From positions 1 through 50,079 of the forward strand of contig JADYUE010000011.1 in assembly GCA_021531615.1 (NCBI GenBank): DNA of 50,079 bases. Direction: 5' to 3'. How positions within the stretch are numbered: position 1 is the first letter of the stretch; every line of letters begins with the position of its first letter. Positions 17,016-26,081 of the stretch are shown here, piece after piece. The stretch comes from Fusobacterium varium. GTDB taxonomy: Bacteria > Fusobacteriota > Fusobacteriia > Fusobacteriales > Fusobacteriaceae. The translations under genes were made by a program, and so were the position numbers. The notes under the pieces were generated by a model that saw only the letters and a program-made list of their open reading frames with translations, ran no database searches and was not told where the DNA came from.

Positions 17016-18396
17016 CTTTATTCATCCTTTCTAAAAGTTCTTCTAAATTTTTTAAATATATTAATTTTAATTTATATTTGTGACTATTTTTTTCTATCTC
17101 TTTTCTATTAGCCTCTGGAATATAGACACCTTTAAAACCTAATTTTTCTAATTCTCTCAATCTTTTCTCAATAAAGAAAACCTTTCTTATCTCTCCACGT
17201 AAACCTAGTTCTCCAATAGCAGCTATTTTTTGACTTATCTCTACCCCTTTATATACAGACATTAGAGATATCAACACAGCTAAATCTGCTGCTGGATCTG
17301 CTATACTCAAACCACCAGGAATATTTACAAAGAGATCTTTCATTCCCAATGCCATGTGCATCTTTTTCTCAGCTATCGCTGTTAAAATCTGGATTCTATT
17401 TCTATCAAACCCTTGAACTATTCTTTTAGGTATTCCTATGGTAGTTTCTGTTATCAGAGTTTGTATTTCAAGTAAAAATACTTTTGTTCCTTCCAATACA
17501 GGTACAACCATACTTCCTGCATTTTTTTCATCTCTTTCACTTAAAAAATATTCAGAGGAGTTTTTTATCTCTTTCATTCCATCCTCTTCCATACTAAAAA
17601 CTGCCAACTCATTAGTTGATCCAAATCTATTTTTAGTACTTCTTAAGATTCTATAAAAGAGTCCCTCTTCTCCCTCAAAGTTAAATACAGCATCAACCAT
17701 ATGTTCTAACATCTTAGGTCCTGCTACCTTACCATCTTTAGTTATATGACCAACAATGAAAAAAGAGATATTATATTTTTTAGCAAGTTCTATGATTTTT
17801 AAAGTGCATTCTCGAATTTGTGTAGGTGTTCCTGGAATTGAATCTATATTTGAATTATATAATGTTTGAATAGAATCTACAACTACAACTTTAGGTTTTT
17901 TTGAAATTAGATACTCATATATATTAGCCATATCTGTTTCAGCCATTAAAAATAGATTATCACTCTCTATTTTTAATCTCTCACCTCTATTTTTTACTTG
18001 AGAGGGAGATTCTTCACCTGAAATATAAATTACACTTCCATAAGCAGTATACTCTTTAGCTACTTGTAAAAGAAGAGTAGATTTTCCTATTCCAGGGTTT
18101 CCAGTAACTAATACTACTTCACCTTGAAGTAGCCCTCCACCTAAAATTCTATCAAACTCTCCAATTCCTGTGATATATCTATAAGTTTGTTCCTGTTTTA
18201 TCTCTTTAAAAGAGAATACCTTTTCAGATATCTCTTTTACTGATGCTGTTGTTGCCACAACTGGAGCTCCAACAGTTACACTTTCTATCTCCTCTTCAAA
18301 AGTTCCCCACTCATTACATTGAGGACATTTTCCCAACCATTTAGGAGATTTATATCCACATTCACTACACACATAAAAACTTTTATTTTTTGCCAC
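17005..18396 (-). CDS. radA: DNA repair protein RadA
   Basis: 463 residues. RadA is a DnaB-like branch-migration motor in recombinational repair. The N-terminal zinc finger CSECGYKSPKWLGKCPQC, Walker A GNPGIGKSTLL near residue 94, the RadA-specific KNRFGS near 250 and the C-terminal Lon-like domain are present. The start is GTG at 18394-18396 with GGATAGGTG upstream, 8 bases after coaD. It overlaps disA. RadA modulates DisA cyclase activity in Bacillus, which explains the linkage. Confidence 0.97.
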   Translation of the reverse strand: MAKNKSFYVCSECGYKSPKWLGKCPQCNEWGTFEEEIESVTVGAPVVATTASVKEISEKVFSFKEIKQEQTYRYITGIGEFDRILGGGLLQGEVVLVTGNPGIGKSTLLLQVAKEYTAYGSVIYISGEESPSQVKNRGERLKIESDNLFLMAETDMANIYEYLISKKPKVVVVDSIQTLYNSNIDSIPGTPTQIRECTLKIIELAKKYNISFFIVGHITKDGKVAGPKMLEHMVDAVFNFEGEEGLFYRILRSTKNRFGSTNELAVFSMEEDGMKEIKNSSEYFLSERDEKNAGSMVVPVLEGTKVFLLEIQTLITETTIGIPKRIVQGFDRNRIQILTAIAEKKMHMALGMKDLFVNIPGGLSIADPAADLAVLISLMSVYKGVEISQKIAAIGELGLRGEIRKVFFIEKRLRELEKLGFKGVYIPEANRKEIEKNSHKYKLKLIYLKNLEELLERMNKDDQ

Positions 18397-18404
18397 AACA
18401 ACAC

Positions 18405-18899
18405 CTATCCTTTGATAGTTTTTGCTTTTTCCCTCACTATCTCAGCAATTTTATCATCAACAAATATATCTAGTCTTGCTCCTACCATAGCAGCTTCCCT
18501 TACAGAACTTGAGCTTAAATACATATATTCTCTTGCTGCTGGAATAAATATTGTATCAACATCTCCATCTGAAAGATCATGATTTGCAAAAGCATAACCT
18601 AACTCATACTCATAATCTGATACAGCTCTCAATCCTCTTATTATTATATCAGCATTATTTTCCTTCATAAAATTAATTAGAAGTCCATCAAAACTTTTTA
18701 CTTCTATCTTGTCACTATCTTCTCCAACTAAAAGCTTTATCATATTTTTTCTCTCTTCTAAAGAAAACCAACATTTCTTATTAGTATTATTCATAACTGC
18801 AACAATAAGTTTATCAGTTATTTTAAGAGATTTTTTTATTACATCATAATGTCCTTTTGTTATTGGATCAAAGCTTCCTGCATAAACACCTATTTTCAT
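18405..18899 (-). CDS. coaD: Phosphopantetheine adenylyltransferase CoaD
   Basis: 164 residues, the standard length. Catalyses 4'-phosphopantetheine + ATP to dephospho-CoA, the fourth step of the five that make CoA from pantothenate. Nucleotidyltransferase motifs: YAGSFDPITKGHYDVI (T/HxGH) at the N-terminus and YLSSSSVREAA near 125 in place of the ISSTxVRE motif. It sits 10 bases after rng and 8 bases before radA, in a transcript that also carries the acyl carrier protein whose arm derives from CoA. RBS AGAGGAGAGAAC. Confidence 0.96.
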   Translation of the reverse strand: MKIGVYAGSFDPITKGHYDVIKKSLKITDKLIVAVMNNTNKKCWFSLEERKNMIKLLVGEDSDKIEVKSFDGLLINFMKENNADIIIRGLRAVSDYEYELGYAFANHDLSDGDVDTIFIPAAREYMYLSSSSVREAAMVGARLDIFVDDKIAEIVREKAKTIKG

Positions 18900-18909
18900 G
18901 TTCTCTCCT

Positions 18910-20379
18910 CTATTTAACTAGAATTATCTCATATTGAGTATCGTTATTTATTCCTACTTCTAGCTCTATACTTTTCCCTTTATTTTTTAGATATTCTCTC
19001 ATTATATCAAAATATACTTCAGTAAAAGAGTCTTTAAGTCTCTTTGAAAGTACAACTTTTATCTTACTTATATCCCTATCATCTGAAGATAATTTTATCT
19101 CTTTTATAAGCTCATGAACTAAAGCATCTTGAGATTTTACCTTACCAGTTCCATTACAATATGGACATACCTCTTGATAGTAATAAGCTAGTGGCTTTCC
19201 AGTTCTCTTTCTTGTCATCTCAACAAGACCTAAATCTGTAAAATGCACTATATTATTTTTAATTCTATCTTTTTGTAAATTTTTCTCTAGCTCTTCAATA
19301 ACTCTAACTTTATCCTCTTCCACTCTCATATCAATAAAGTCAATTATTATAATTCCACCAAAGTTACGAAGCCTCAACTGCCTTGGTATCTCTCTAGCTG
19401 CCTCTACATTGGTATTTACAACTGTTTCCTCTAAATTATAACTACCTGTATTTTTTCCTGTATTTACATCTATACTTATTAGTGCTTCTGTCTTTTGAAT
19501 TACAAGATAACCTCCACATTCAAGCCATACAACTTCATTTAAAGCCTTCTCTATCTCTTCACTTATTCCATACAGATCAAAAATCTCTTTCTCATCACTA
19601 TCTCTATATAGTTTAATCTTAGTTTTCAATGTCTTTTCACTAAAAGCATTTACATAGTCTATTATCTCCCAATAAACCTCTTCATTATCAACTATAAGTT
19701 CATCTATATCATTTGAAAAGATATCTCTCAATACAGTTGTCACTATTCCATTATCTTTATATAGAACCTCTCCTATCTTAGCTCCCTTAATTTTTTTCTC
19801 AATATCTTCCCATTTTTTTACAAGATACTCTATCTCTCTTTCAAAATGAAATTCACTTTTTCCATAGGCAGCTGTTCTAATAATTACTCCCATATTAGCA
19901 GGCTTTATATCTTTAAAAATATTTTCTAATCTTTCTCTCTCTTCCTCATCTTTAATCTTTTTAGAGATAGCTATATGATCATTATTTGGCATCAATACCA
20001 AATATTTTCCTGGTATTGTAAAGTGTGTTGTTACTCTTGCTCCCTTATTTCCACGAGGTTCATTTAAAATTTGTACTACTACTTCATCACCAACAGTTAA
20101 AATATCCTCTATTGGTCTATTGCTATTCAAAATTCCATCTAAATATTTCTCTTCAAACTCTCTTAAATCATTTACATAAAGAAATCCATTTTTTTCCAAT
20201 CCTATATTTACAAAAGCTGATTCCATTCCTGGAAGAACATTGGCAACTTTTCCCTTATAAATACTTCCATTTATTCTTCCTTCCTCTTCTCGCTCCACTA
20301 GGATTTCAACCACTTTTCCATCTTCAATTATAGCTGCTCTAGATTGAAAGTCATCTATATTGATTACTATTTGATTCAT
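18910..20379 (-). CDS. rng: Ribonuclease G (Rng/CafA family)
   Basis: 489 residues, matching E. coli RNase G; no RNase E-type C-terminal scaffold. It matures 16S rRNA ends and degrades mRNA. The S1 domain is at about 35-125 (RINGSIYKGKVANVLPGMESAFV), catalytic Mg ligands are in ISIDVNTGKN and IIIDFIDM near 290-340, and the Zn-link CPYCNGTGK is near 405. It starts inside the upstream radical SAM gene (29-base overlap), so translation is probably coupled. RBS AGAGAGGAGAGCA. Confidence 0.95.
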   Translation of the reverse strand: MNQIVINIDDFQSRAAIIEDGKVVEILVEREEEGRINGSIYKGKVANVLPGMESAFVNIGLEKNGFLYVNDLREFEEKYLDGILNSNRPIEDILTVGDEVVVQILNEPRGNKGARVTTHFTIPGKYLVLMPNNDHIAISKKIKDEEERERLENIFKDIKPANMGVIIRTAAYGKSEFHFEREIEYLVKKWEDIEKKIKGAKIGEVLYKDNGIVTTVLRDIFSNDIDELIVDNEEVYWEIIDYVNAFSEKTLKTKIKLYRDSDEKEIFDLYGISEEIEKALNEVVWLECGGYLVIQKTEALISIDVNTGKNTGSYNLEETVVNTNVEAAREIPRQLRLRNFGGIIIIDFIDMRVEEDKVRVIEELEKNLQKDRIKNNIVHFTDLGLVEMTRKRTGKPLAYYYQEVCPYCNGTGKVKSQDALVHELIKEIKLSSDDRDISKIKVVLSKRLKDSFTEVYFDIMREYLKNKGKSIELEVGINNDTQYEIILVK

Positions 20380-21400
20380 TGCTCTCCTCTCTAAGGATCT
20401 CTACTCTTGAATATATTTTTCCATTTACAACAACTATATCTTTTGATAAACTGTTGTCTATTTTTATATTAAAATACTCCTTTAATCTTAATCTATTCGC
20501 TTTTTTTATTCCAACTATTTTAGATATATTTACCTCTGCTGTTTCAATATCTAATTTTTTCTCTCTATCTGCAATTTTTTTCAAAAAATTATAATAGATC
20601 TCTGTTTCAACTAATTCTCTAAAAGCAGGGTGAAATGGACCACCTAAAACTACACCATCTTCTCTTAGATCTTCACTTGGTTGAAGTCCAACTCTAATTA
20701 CATTAACACCATTTAATTCAAGAAGTGTATATATTTTTCTAGTTCTTTCTACAGCCTCTTCAATAGAGAGAGCATGATACTCCCCTTTTAAAAACATCTC
20801 CTCTAACTTAGTATTTTTTATAACTAAAGTTGGGTATATTCTAGCTACATCTGGTTGCATCTCTAAAGCTCTCAATGCTGTTAAATAATCACTTTCTATT
20901 GTTGCCTCTGGTAATCCTATCATCAGTTGAATTCCTAGCTCTATTCCATACTCCTTTAAAAGTTTACAAGCCTCTGCTACCACTTCAACTGGATAATATC
21001 TCGCTGTTGCCTTTAAAACTTTCTCATCTAAAGATTGCACCCCTAGTTCAACAGATGTTACACCATACTTTTTTAATTGCTCCACTATCTCTCTGTTGAT
21101 ACAATCTGGTCTTGTAGACAGTCTTATTCCATCTATTAACCCTTTTTTTATATATTCATATACTGTTTCTAAATATTCTTTTTGAAGTTTTAAAGAAATT
21201 CCTGTAAAAGTTCCACCAAAAAATGCCACCTCTTTCTTGGAATTTTTTGGAAGAGTTTCTAAATACATTTCTATAATTTTTCTGACATCTTCCATAGTCA
21301 CATCAGTTTCACGACCATTTATCTTCTTTTGATTACAGAATACACAAGCATTTGGACAACCAAAATGGCTTATAAATATTGGTATATTATAGTGTTTCAT
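20351..21400 (-). CDS. Radical SAM protein, Elp3-related family
   Basis: 349 residues. The cluster-binding CxxxCxxC motif is in FGCPNACVFCNQ (about 14-24), followed by FFGGTFTGIS and a TIM-barrel core with ELGVQSLDEKVL near 137 and QLMIGLPEAT near 178. This lineage resembles the radical SAM half of Elp3 but lacks an acetyltransferase domain. It is commonly found between rnc and other housekeeping genes in Firmicutes and Fusobacteria. Substrate is unknown; RNA modification is possible. The ATG overlaps the 3' end of rnc by 14 bases. Confidence 0.8.
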   Translation of the reverse strand: MKHYNIPIFISHFGCPNACVFCNQKKINGRETDVTMEDVRKIIEMYLETLPKNSKKEVAFFGGTFTGISLKLQKEYLETVYEYIKKGLIDGIRLSTRPDCINREIVEQLKKYGVTSVELGVQSLDEKVLKATARYYPVEVVAEACKLLKEYGIELGIQLMIGLPEATIESDYLTALRALEMQPDVARIYPTLVIKNTKLEEMFLKGEYHALSIEEAVERTRKIYTLLELNGVNVIRVGLQPSEDLREDGVVLGGPFHPAFRELVETEIYYNFLKKIADREKKLDIETAEVNISKIVGIKKANRLRLKEYFNIKIDNSLSKDIVVVNGKIYSRVEILREESNESNSNQYR

Positions 21401-22094
21401 GGATTTTTACTCCTAATTTTTTACATAGTTCTTTAGCTGCAGATTGCTCAGCACTTTTCTTATTTTTTCCAGTTCCACTTCCAACCATTTCCCCAACTGT
21501 TACTGCAATTTCAAATACTTTTTGATGATCTGGTCCTGTTTCATTTACAACTTGATAAATAGGTATTAATTTATACTCTCTTTGACTATACTCTTGTAAT
21601 ATAGTTTTAAAGTCTAAAATATCCTCATTTTTATCAACATGATCTATCGAATCTTGTATATGACTTAAAGCATATTTTTTAGCAGTTTCAAAATTTGAAT
21701 CTAAATAGATAGCCCCTAAAATAGCTTCAAAAGCATCTCCTAAGATAGAACTTCTATCTCTTCCACCTGTCATCTCTTCTCCCTTACTTAAAAGAAGATA
21801 TTTTCCTACATCCATTTTCTTTGAAATCTCTGCTAATACTGGCTCACTTACTACCATAGATTTTATTTTGGCTAAATCTCCCTCTGTTGAGTTCTCATGA
21901 CTTTTATACAAATATTCAGTAACAACAAGATCTAGAACTGCATCTCCTAGCAGTTCTAGTCTTTCGTTGCTTATTTTTTTGTATCTTCTGTGTTCATTTC
22001 CAAAAGATCTATGGATAAGTGAATTTTTTAAAAGCTCTTTATTCTTAAATGAGTAACCTAAATTTTCTTCTAGCTCTAAATAATTCTTCTTCAA
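21387..22094 (-). CDS. rnc: Ribonuclease III
   Basis: 235 residues. It cleaves double-stranded RNA in rRNA and mRNA processing. The signature NERLELLGDAVLDLVVTEYL near residue 42 and the second acidic set in GDAFEAILGAIYLD near 118 form the catalytic site; a C-terminal dsRBD spans about 160-230. The start is TTG behind TAGGAGGATAAG. It follows fabF by 19 bases, the arrangement seen in many bacteria where acpP-fabF-rnc are linked. Confidence 0.97.
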   Translation of the reverse strand: MKKNYLELEENLGYSFKNKELLKNSLIHRSFGNEHRRYKKISNERLELLGDAVLDLVVTEYLYKSHENSTEGDLAKIKSMVVSEPVLAEISKKMDVGKYLLLSKGEEMTGGRDRSSILGDAFEAILGAIYLDSNFETAKKYALSHIQDSIDHVDKNEDILDFKTILQEYSQREYKLIPIYQVVNETGPDHQKVFEIAVTVGEMVGSGTGKNKKSAEQSAAKELCKKLGVKIHETL

Positions 22095-22113
22095 CTTATC
22101 CTCCTATATTTAA

Positions 22114-23352
22114 TTACTTATATTTTCTCATTGCTATTACAGCATTATGTCCACCAAATCCAAGAGAACTTGACATTGCTACATTAATTTCTCTTTCTAC
22201 TGGTGTATTTGGTGCATAGTTTAAATCACATATTGGATCTGGATTATCATAGTTAATTGTTGGTGGTATTATTCCTGTATCTATTGCCATAGCTATTAAT
22301 ACAGCTTCAATTCCTCCAGCAGCTCCTAGTCCATGTCCTGTTGCTCCCTTTGTAGATGAAACAACTAATTCATTTGCTCTATCTCCAAAAGCTGTTTTTA
22401 TTGCCATTGTTTCGTTTTTATCATTAGCAGGTGTTGAAGTTCCATGTGCATTTATATAGTCAACTTCTTCAGGATTGATATTTCCCTCTTTCATAGCCAT
22501 TTTAAATGCTCTTGCTGCTCCTTCTCCTCCATCAGCTGGTGCTGTAATATGGTAAGCATCGCAAGTTTCTCCATATCCTACTACTTCAGCATATATTTTA
22601 GCTCCTCTAGCTTTTGCATGTTCTAATTCTTCAAGAATAAGGATTCCTGCTCCCTCTCCCATTACAAATCCATCTCTATCTGCTGAGAATGGTCTTGATG
22701 CTTTTGCTGGCTCGTCATTTCTAGTAGATAGTGCTTTCATATTCGCAAAAGCATTCATAGCAAATGGAGTTATAGCTGCCTCTGCTCCTCCAGCTATCAT
22801 AACTTTAGCTCTTCCATTTTTTATCATTTCAAAAGCATCTCCTACTGAATGAGTTCCAGCAGCACATGCAGTTACTATTGATTTATTAGGTCCTTTTGCT
22901 CCATAATAGATTCCAATGTTTCCAGCAGCCATATTAGCTATCATTCCTGGGATTGTAAATGGAGATATTCTTCTAACTCCTTTTTCTATCATTGTTCCAT
23001 GTTGAGCTTCAAATATCTCAATTCCTCCTATACCAGAAGAAACAATAACTCCAACATCTTCACAGTTATTTTCATCTATAGTTAATTTAGAATCTTCTAA
23101 AGCCATTTTTGTTGCAGCTAAAGCAAATTGAGTATTTCTAGCTAATTTTTTTATCTCTTTTTTCTCAATTCCAAATTCTAAAGGATCAAAATCTTTAACT
23201 TCTCCTGCTATTTTTACTGGCATATCTGTAGTATCATATGATTTTATTAGATCTATTCCAGTTTCCCCTGCTAAAATTCTTTTCCAACTTTTTTCTAGAC
23301 CTGTTCCCAATGCTGTTATTAGTCCTAGTCCTGTAACTACTACTCTATTCAT
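22114..23352 (-). CDS. fabF: 3-oxoacyl-ACP synthase II FabF
   Basis: 412 residues. It condenses malonyl-ACP with acyl-ACP in fatty acid elongation. The Cys-His-His triad is visible: Cys163 in TACAAGTHS, His in YINAHGTSTPANDK near 303 and His in GATGHGLGAAGG near 340. RBS GAGGTGAACAG. Between acpP and fabF lies an 84-base gap with a strong hairpin, which may set the fabF level relative to acpP. Confidence 0.97.
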   Translation of the reverse strand: MNRVVVTGLGLITALGTGLEKSWKRILAGETGIDLIKSYDTTDMPVKIAGEVKDFDPLEFGIEKKEIKKLARNTQFALAATKMALEDSKLTIDENNCEDVGVIVSSGIGGIEIFEAQHGTMIEKGVRRISPFTIPGMIANMAAGNIGIYYGAKGPNKSIVTACAAGTHSVGDAFEMIKNGRAKVMIAGGAEAAITPFAMNAFANMKALSTRNDEPAKASRPFSADRDGFVMGEGAGILILEELEHAKARGAKIYAEVVGYGETCDAYHITAPADGGEGAARAFKMAMKEGNINPEEVDYINAHGTSTPANDKNETMAIKTAFGDRANELVVSSTKGATGHGLGAAGGIEAVLIAMAIDTGIIPPTINYDNPDPICDLNYAPNTPVEREINVAMSSSLGFGGHNAVIAMRKYK

Positions 23353-23381
23353 CTGTTCACCTCTATTTTTTTTAATATATA

Positions 23382-23418
23382 TAAGTAACGGGGTACTTTT
23401 TGAATACCCCGTTACTTA
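23382..23418 (-). terminator. Strong hairpin between acpP and fabF (attenuator or processing site)
   Basis: A perfect 14-bp stem (23382-23395 with 23405-23418) including the core ACGGGGTA and a 9-base loop. On the minus strand it is followed by TATATATTAAAAA rather than a T run, so partial termination, mRNA stabilisation or RNase III processing are all possible. It sits 18 bases past the acpP stop codon. Confidence 0.6.
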
Positions 23419-23436
23419 AAATATCTGATTTTTTTC

Positions 23437-23661
23437 TTATTTGTGAGCTTCTACATAATCAATAACATCTTGAACTGTTTTGATTTTTTCAGCTTCAGTA
23501 TCAGGAATTTCTACTCCAAATTCTTCTTCGAAAGCCATTATTAATTCAACTGTATCTAGTGAATCTGCTCCTAAATCTTCTACAAAGCTAGCCTCTGCAG
23601 TTACTTGTTCTGGATCAACGCTTAGTTGTTCAACAACTATTTCTCTTATTTTATCTAACAT
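23437..23661 (-). CDS. acpP: Acyl carrier protein
   Basis: 74 residues, highly acidic. It carries acyl chains on a phosphopantetheine arm attached to Ser34 in the DSL motif ([13 protein letters not shown]). RBS AAGGAGGAAAAAA before ATG. It sits 47 bases after fabD and before fabF, the standard order. Confidence 0.98.
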   Translation of the reverse strand: MLDKIREIVVEQLSVDPEQVTAEASFVEDLGADSLDTVELIMAFEEEFGVEIPDTEAEKIKTVQDVIDYVEAHK

Positions 23662-23708
23662 TTTTTTCCTCCTTAAGTTTCTTATATCTATAGTATTATA
23701 CTTAGATT

Positions 23709-24623
23709 TTACATTATATTTTCAAAATCTTCAAGCTTTTCTATATTTTTTACTTGGATTTCTTTATCTATTTTTTTAATAAGTCCAGCTAAAACTTTTC
23801 CTGGTCCAATTTCATAGATTTGTGTAACCCCTTCAGCTTTTAGTTTTTGAATAGTTTCAACCCATCTTACTGGACCAAAACTTTGTTTATATATCTCTTC
23901 TTTTATCTCATCTACATTTTGAAGAACTTCAGCTGTAGTATTAGCAACTAATTTAACATCTGTCATTTGGAAGTTATATTTTTCAGCTTCCTCTTTTAAT
24001 TTCTCTCCTGCCTCTTGCATAAGTAATGAGTGGAAAGGTCCTGATACAGCTAGTGGCATTGCTCTTCTTGCTCCAGCTTCTTTTAAAGCTACACAAGCTC
24101 TTTCAATAGCATCTTTTTGCCCAGCTATAACTGTTTGTTTAGGCTCATTAAAGTTTACTGCTTCAACAATTCCTTCTACTGTTTTTAATGTTTCTACTAT
24201 TTTATCTGAATCAAGTCCAATAATTGCAGCCATTCCACCATTAACTTTAACAGCTACATCATTCATGAACTTTCCTCTTGCACTTGTAAGTTTTACTGCT
24301 TCATCTATACTTAAATATCCTGCTGCTCCAAATGCTGCATACTCTCCAACAGAGTGTCCTGCTACAAAATCAGCTTTTATTCCTTTTTCTTCTAGTAATT
24401 TAGTAAGTATTAAACTCATTGAAACTATTGCTGGTTGAGTATTTTTTGTTTCTTTTAATGCTTCTTCTGGTCCTTCAAACATAACTGTTTTTAGATCAAA
24501 ATCTAAACTTGAGAAAAGTTTATCAAACTCTTTTCTAGCTAGTTCATTATTTTCATATAATTCTTTTCCCATTCCTACATATTGAGCTCCTTGCCCTGGG
24601 AAAACAAAAGCTATTTTAGACAT
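23709..24623 (-). CDS. fabD: Malonyl-CoA:ACP transacylase FabD
   Basis: 304 residues. It transfers malonyl from CoA to [17 protein letters not shown] at the N-terminus and the nucleophile GHSVGE (89-94, Ser91) are present, with the active-site His in SGPFHSLLM near 197. The ATG at 24621-24623 is fixed by homology, yet the bases before it (GGCAACGGTATT) hold no ribosome binding site. The upstream DNA is the right end of a TnpB element, so the native RBS was probably displaced by the insertion. Expression may rely on read-through from the promoter after fabH. Confidence 0.96.
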   Translation of the reverse strand: MSKIAFVFPGQGAQYVGMGKELYENNELARKEFDKLFSSLDFDLKTVMFEGPEEALKETKNTQPAIVSMSLILTKLLEEKGIKADFVAGHSVGEYAAFGAAGYLSIDEAVKLTSARGKFMNDVAVKVNGGMAAIIGLDSDKIVETLKTVEGIVEAVNFNEPKQTVIAGQKDAIERACVALKEAGARRAMPLAVSGPFHSLLMQEAGEKLKEEAEKYNFQMTDVKLVANTTAEVLQNVDEIKEEIYKQSFGPVRWVETIQKLKAEGVTQIYEIGPGKVLAGLIKKIDKEIQVKNIEKLEDFENIM

Positions 24624-24629
24624 AATACC

Positions 24630-24800
24630 GTTGCCAAAAATCTATAAAAATATAGAAATTCGTTTATTTCCTTCTTCACAGAATCCGATTTTGCCGTAGC
24701 TACTTTCGTTTGATATAACTCTCCAAAGGCTTAAATTCGGATACAACGAATCCTACACATTAGCATTTTCTTATTTGTGAAATTATGCTAATTTATACAT
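24630..24800 (-). ncRNA. Probable omega RNA (guide RNA scaffold) of the TnpB element
   Basis: In this family the RNA is formed from the 3' end of tnpB plus the element's right end, with the guide taken from flanking DNA. Here the region past the tnpB stop contains GGATTCG-TTG-TATCCG and other paired blocks and ends in a short hairpin. The guide would therefore read into the first bases of fabD. Exact ends cannot be set without knowing the cleavage point. Confidence 0.55.
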
Positions 24801-25910
24801 AGATAAATTTAGTGAAGCATTATAATCTCTATCAATCACTGCTCCACAATGTGGACACCTATAAATTCTATCTTTTAACTTTAAATCTCTTTTTATAAAA
24901 CCACATTTACTACAAGTTTTTGATGATGGATAAAATCTATCTGCTACTACTAATTCAATTCCATTTAATTCTGTTTTATATGTTAGATATTTTTTAAACT
25001 TATTAAAACATTGTTTTCTTACTGAATCAGACAGATGTTTATTTTTCATCATTCCAGAAACATTTAAATCTTCTATTACAATTCTGTTTGGTTTGGTTTT
25101 CACTATACTTGTTGTAACTTGATGAAGATAGTTATTTCTAATATTTGTTAATTTCCTATGTATTAGTTTTGTTGTATTTTCTAACTTTTCTATATTTTTA
25201 GTTTTGATAAATTGACAACTTCCTCCTTTCATAATTTTATTTAATTTATATTTTCTACTAATTTGCCTTTGTTTATGTTTTAATCTTTTTTCTAATTTTT
25301 TAACTTCTTTAGTTTTATTAATATTTTTAAAAACTTTTCCATCTGAACAAATAGCTAAATCTTTTAATCCTAAATCTACACCTAATGAAATATCTGTTAA
25401 TTCTTCCTGAATTTTATTAACTTCTACTCCTACAGATATATACCAATACTTATTATCATAAGTAATTCTAGGATTATTATATTTAACTTCAACAGGTATT
25501 TGTTCATTTGTTTTTATCCAACCTACTTTTTCAATTAATACTTTTTTCTCTTTAACTTTTAATTTAATAGGGTCATTATAAAAACTAGCTTTGCTTTTCT
25601 TTCTACTTTTAAATTTTGGCTTATTAGCTAAACCTTCAAAAAATCTTTTATAGCCATTACAAGCATCTTTTACAGCTTGTTTAGTTACATTATTCGATAC
25701 TTTATTTAACCATGATAGTTCTGACTTTTTAAGTTGAGTTAATTCTTTTCTAATGACTCCATCGCTAATAAACTTGCCAGCATTTCTATAATTTTCTTCT
25801 TGTTTTGCAAGAGTATAATTATAGATAAATCTAGCAGTTCCAATAGATTGCCACAATTTTTGTTCTTGCTCTTTAGTTGGATAAAGTCTAACTTTCTTTG
25901 CAAGTATCAT
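24783..25910 (-). CDS. tnpB: TnpB, RNA-guided DNA endonuclease of IS605 family
   Basis: 375 residues, apparently intact. N-terminal helix-turn-helix/wedge region (KKVRLYPTKEQEQKLWQSIG), RuvC catalytic residues D179 in GVDLGLKDLA, E280 in VIEDLNVSG and D362 in DRDYNAS, and a zinc finger between the last two (CSKC 333-336, CPHC 352-355). TnpB cuts donor or target DNA next to a target-adjacent motif with its omega RNA and helps the element persist. It lies in the same orientation as the fab genes and downstream of a strong promoter, so it should be transcribed with them. RBS AAGGAGTTAATAGAAG. Confidence 0.93.
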   Translation of the reverse strand: MILAKKVRLYPTKEQEQKLWQSIGTARFIYNYTLAKQEENYRNAGKFISDGVIRKELTQLKKSELSWLNKVSNNVTKQAVKDACNGYKRFFEGLANKPKFKSRKKSKASFYNDPIKLKVKEKKVLIEKVGWIKTNEQIPVEVKYNNPRITYDNKYWYISVGVEVNKIQEELTDISLGVDLGLKDLAICSDGKVFKNINKTKEVKKLEKRLKHKQRQISRKYKLNKIMKGGSCQFIKTKNIEKLENTTKLIHRKLTNIRNNYLHQVTTSIVKTKPNRIVIEDLNVSGMMKNKHLSDSVRKQCFNKFKKYLTYKTELNGIELVVADRFYPSSKTCSKCGFIKRDLKLKDRIYRCPHCGAVIDRDYNASLNLSMYKLA

Positions 25911-26049
25911 CTTCTATTAACTCCTTAATCATTTTTTATTTTAATTAGGTTTGTACAATAAACTATAAACTATTTAGATATTATTATAGAAATTTATATA
26001 TTTTTAATACTAGTTCTAACCCCCTTCTATTAATTACACCTGTTTTTTT

Positions 26050-26078
26050 AATATATCACAGCTTAAAAATTATGTCAA
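26050..26078 (-). promoter_or_regulatory. Promoter directly after fabH, reading into tnpB and fabD
   Basis: Minus strand -35 TTGACA (26073-26078), 17-base spacer, -10 TATATT (26050-26055). The -35 begins 3 bases after the fabH stop codon. About 24 bases below the -10 is AGAAGGGGG, a good ribosome binding site with no start codon close behind it. This looks like the original fabD promoter and RBS, now cut off from fabD by the element. Confidence 0.75.
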
Positions 26079-26081
26079 TAA

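Larger units (their letters stand above)
24625..26020 (-). mobile_element. IS200/IS605-type element with tnpB only, inserted between fabH and fabD
   Basis: Boundaries are approximate. The element holds an intact tnpB, a 3' region typical of this family's right end (TTTGGAGAGTTATATCAAAC and CTGTGAAGAAGGAA blocks, then a terminal hairpin TCTATA-TTTT-TATAGA), and a left-end stretch after the tnpB start. No tnpA transposase was found, so mobility needs a helper encoded elsewhere. plsX-fabH-fabD-acpP-fabF are normally contiguous, which makes the interruption evident. The right end is near 24625-24635; the left end lies somewhere in 25980-26040. Confidence 0.75.
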
